From Pseudomonas asiatica (lineage in GTDB: Bacteria > Pseudomonadota > Gammaproteobacteria > Pseudomonadales > Pseudomonadaceae): a DNA stretch of 64,000 bases. Positions 61,890-64,000 of the stretch are shown piece after piece; positions within the stretch are counted from its first letter, which is position 1; each line of letters starts with the position of its first letter. Under the pieces are notes generated by a model. That model did not search any database, was not told where the DNA came from, and worked only from the letters and a program-made list of their open reading frames with translations. The position numbers and the translations under genes were made by a program. The DNA is taken from contig NZ_BLJF01000001.1 of the NCBI RefSeq assembly GCF_009932335.1, positions 3,846,501 through 3,910,500 on the forward strand. Reading direction: 5' to 3'.

Positions 61890-63527
61890 TCAACCCGACA
61901 CAGCCCCCTGCCACTGATTCTGGTCAACCTGGATCAAGGTCGGCCCCTTGCGCTCCACTGCCTGCCCCAACGCCACCTGCAGCTGCGCCACATCTGCCAC
62001 CTGCTCCGCCGCCGCGCCCAGGGCCCGCGCCACACCGATGAAGTCCGGCGTATGTATATCCACCCCGACCGGCTCGATAGCCCGGTTGACCATGTACTTC
62101 TTGATTTCCTCGTACCCCTGGTTGTTCCACAGCAGCACGATCAGCGGCACCTGCGCTTCCACCGCGCTGGCCAGCTCCGGCAAGGTGAACTGCAAACCGC
62201 CATCACCAATCAGGCACACCGCAGGGGCACGCTCACCGACCTGCTCCGCGCTGCCCAGCCAGGCGCCCATGGCCGCCGGCAATGCGTAACCCAAGGTGCC
62301 GTAGCCGGTCGATGCGTTAAACCAACGGCGTGGCTGGTCCATGTCCAGGGTCAGGTTGCCGGTGTACACCGGCTGGGTCGAATCGCCCACCAGAATGGCA
62401 TTGGGCAGACGCTCGAGAATCGCACTCAGCAGACGCGTCTGGCTCAAGGTCGGCTGGTCCCAACCCGCCGCCAGTGCCTGGCGCAGCTTGGCCACCCGGG
62501 CCTTGCCCCACGTGCTCTCACGCACGGATTGCGGCAGCGCCTGCAAGGCACCGAGCAGCGCCTCGGCGGCCAGTTCGGCATCGGCCACCAGCGACAGCGC
62601 CGGCAGGTAATTGCGCACGGTCTGGTCCGGGTCGATGTCGATGCGCAACAGGCTGCCCGGGATCTCGAAACCACCTTTGAAGGTGACGTCATAGTCTGTT
62701 TCGGCCAGTTCGGTGCCGATCGCCAGCACCACATCGGCCTCGGCCACCAGCGCCCGTGTGGCTGGCAGTGACTGGGTCGAGCCGATCTGCAGGGGGTGGC
62801 TGGCCGGCAGCAGCCCCTTGGCATTGATGGTCAGCGCCACCGGCGCCTGCAGCTGTTCGGCCAGGCGCGCCAGCGCAGCGCCCGCGGCCAATGCACCGCC
62901 CCCGGCCAGGATCAATGGCCGCCTTGCATTGGCCAGGCGCTCGGCCATCTGCGCCACGGCCTGCGGCGCTGCCCCTGCCCGGGTACTGCGCACCACGCGC
63001 CCCGGCAGCAGGTGATCGGCCGGTTCGACCAGCACGTCGAGCGGGATCTCGATATGCACCGGGCGCGGTCGGGCGCCTTCGAACACGGCGAATGCCCGAG
63101 CCAGCACCTGCGGCAGGTCATCGGCACTCATCAGGGTATGGGAAAACGCCGCCACACCCGACACCAGCGCGGCCTGGTTGGGCAACTCATGCAGCTTGCC
63201 ACGGCCACCGCCCAGCTGGTCGCGGGATTGCACGCTGGAAATCACCAGCATCGGGATCGAGTCGGCATAGGCCTGGCCCATGGCGGTGGTGATGTTGGTC
63301 ATCCCCGGGCCGGTGATGATGAAGCACACCCCCGGTTTACCGCGGGTCCGCGCATAGCCGTCGGCCATGAACCCGGCACCCTGCTCGTGGCGCGGGGTGA
63401 CATGGCGGATGGACGAACCCGCCAGGCCGCGGTAGAGCTCCACGGTATGTACACCAGGAATGCCGAAGACATGGTCAACACCATAGCCTTCAAGGAGTTT
63501 TACCAGTACTTCGCCGCAGGTCGCCAT
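61890..63527 (-). CDS. ThDP-dependent decarboxylase/acetolactate synthase-like, possibly 5-guanidino-2-oxopentanoate decarboxylase
   Basis: 545 residues with the three-domain ThDP fold. N-terminal PYR domain with the catalytic Glu in TPRHEQGAGFMADGYAR (about 39-55). Central domain RRPLILAGGGALAAGAALARLAEQL. C-terminal PP domain with GDGGLQFTLPELASAVEAQVPLIVLLWNNQGYEEI, the ThDP/Mg motif. The sequence resembles AruI of the P. aeruginosa arginine transaminase pathway better than IlvB, since no small regulatory subunit is nearby. The substrate is unproven. It is divergent from a LysR regulator. Confidence 0.85.
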   Translation of the reverse strand: MATCGEVLVKLLEGYGVDHVFGIPGVHTVELYRGLAGSSIRHVTPRHEQGAGFMADGYARTRGKPGVCFIITGPGMTNITTAMGQAYADSIPMLVISSVQSRDQLGGGRGKLHELPNQAALVSGVAAFSHTLMSADDLPQVLARAFAVFEGARPRPVHIEIPLDVLVEPADHLLPGRVVRSTRAGAAPQAVAQMAERLANARRPLILAGGGALAAGAALARLAEQLQAPVALTINAKGLLPASHPLQIGSTQSLPATRALVAEADVVLAIGTELAETDYDVTFKGGFEIPGSLLRIDIDPDQTVRNYLPALSLVADAELAAEALLGALQALPQSVRESTWGKARVAKLRQALAAGWDQPTLSQTRLLSAILERLPNAILVGDSTQPVYTGNLTLDMDQPRRWFNASTGYGTLGYALPAAMGAWLGSAEQVGERAPAVCLIGDGGLQFTLPELASAVEAQVPLIVLLWNNQGYEEIKKYMVNRAIEPVGVDIHTPDFIGVARALGAAAEQVADVAQLQVALGQAVERKGPTLIQVDQNQWQGAVSG

Positions 63528-63641
63528 TGGGTTTCACCGTGAATCTTGGTTGGGTTATGCCCCTATTGGACCCAGCCACGGCTATCGCCACAATGCAAAA
63601 AAACACATACTAGCCATGTCCTGCAATCATGGCTCAGCACA

Positions 63642-64000
63642 ATGAAACGCCTCCCGCCCCTGCCCGCCCTGCATACCTTCCTGGTCACTGCCCAGCACTG
63701 CAATTTCACCCGTGCCGGGCAGCAGTTGCATATCACCCAGGGCGCCGTCAGCCGGCAGATCGCGGCCCTCGAAGAGCATCTGGGCTATGCCTTGTTCCAG
63801 CGCCAGGCCCGTGGGTTGAGCCTGACCCGTGAAGGCCAGGACTGGCTGCCAAGGGTGCAACAGGTATTTGCGCTGATTGAACAAGGGGTGCGCGAGGTGG
63901 GTGGGCGCAGCACTACCTTGCAGCTCAAGGCACCGACCTGCGTGATGCGCTGGCTGCTGCCACGCCTGATGGAATGGCAGGCGCTACGCCCGGATGTACC
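63642..64000 (+). CDS. LysR-family regulator, N-terminal part (3' end outside window)
   Basis: The reading frame from ATG 63642 stays open to base 64000 (119 codons seen). The N-terminal LysR helix-turn-helix is complete: LPALHTFLVTAQHCNFTRAGQQLHITQGAVSRQIAALEEHLGYALFQRQARGLSLTREG. The GcvA-like style (LTRAG..LHITQGAVSRQI) and divergence from the ThDP-enzyme gene, 114 bp apart, suggest that it controls that gene. The effector domain has only begun (TTLQLKAPTCVMRWLLPRL). Confidence 0.93.
   Translation, partial: MKRLPPLPALHTFLVTAQHCNFTRAGQQLHITQGAVSRQIAALEEHLGYALFQRQARGLSLTREGQDWLPRVQQVFALIEQGVREVGGRSTTLQLKAPTCVMRWLLPRLMEWQALRPDV

Overview
The window is about 64 kb of GC-rich chromosome from a Pseudomonas of the P. 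putida group. The evidence is a 295-residue PhaG transacylase/thioesterase of the P. putida type, the algU-mucA-mucB-mucD cluster without mucC, the lepA-lepB-rnc-era-recO-pdxJ core block, an OpdH/TctCBA tricarboxylate uptake locus, and at least thirteen intergenic copies or pairs of the roughly 35-bp P. putida-type REP palindrome. No integrase, transposase, rRNA operon, prophage or CRISPR array is visible.

Layout. 1-348: end of a sensor kinase. 414-6457 (minus): pdxJ, recO, era, rnc, lepB, lepA. 6660-7853: a delta-60-repeat beta-propeller protein. 7933-11734 (minus): mucD, mucB, mucA, algU, with a visible AlgU-type promoter upstream. 12169-16513: nadB, the ygfX/sdhE pair, ygfZ and an HDOD protein. 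16640-24379: the divergent tctDE and opdH-tctCBA-abrB tricarboxylate system, with a palindrome between the two transcripts. 24500-32684: ung, an acyl-CoA hydratase/hydrolase, a Tyr-rich lipoprotein, a CWC Cys-rich protein, a pseudouridine synthase, phaG, tRNA-Gly(CCC), a SulP transporter and a DUF4917 protein with SIR2-like motifs.

33063-47187 is a complete Tad (Flp pilus) locus. Fourteen minus-strand genes run from flp to tadD, and an AraC-type regulator is divergent to them. It has three unusual features: a MoxR-like AAA+ ATPase with an N-terminal winged helix between tadV and rcpC; a regulator whose receiver-like domain lacks the usual phosphorylation residues; and two 19-bp direct repeats 21 bp apart upstream of flp, which suit AraC-type binding. 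Immediately beyond it (47172-48004) lies a compact two-gene cassette: a HicA-like protein with a Cys cluster and a HTH partner, preceded by a perfect 18-bp palindrome. This is the best candidate for an undescribed toxin-antitoxin-like system.

48148-64000 returns to a P. putida backbone: a SAM methyltransferase, a TPM-domain protein, bglX, a DctB/DctD (MifS/MifR)-like two-component system followed by a sigma-54 promoter and a 2-oxoglutarate permease, a DUF347-repeat membrane protein, a secreted protein made of five 13-residue tandem repeats, a flavin-reductase-like protein, a small ORF, an ABM-domain protein, an AraC regulator, an AruI-like ThDP decarboxylase and the start of a LysR regulator. 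Two non-coding structures also stand out: an array of four alternating GAGCCGAWT half-sites (57672-57734) and a perfect 25-bp-arm hairpin between divergent genes (60715-60770).

All family assignments come from reading the translated sequence and from memory of the families. No database search was run.
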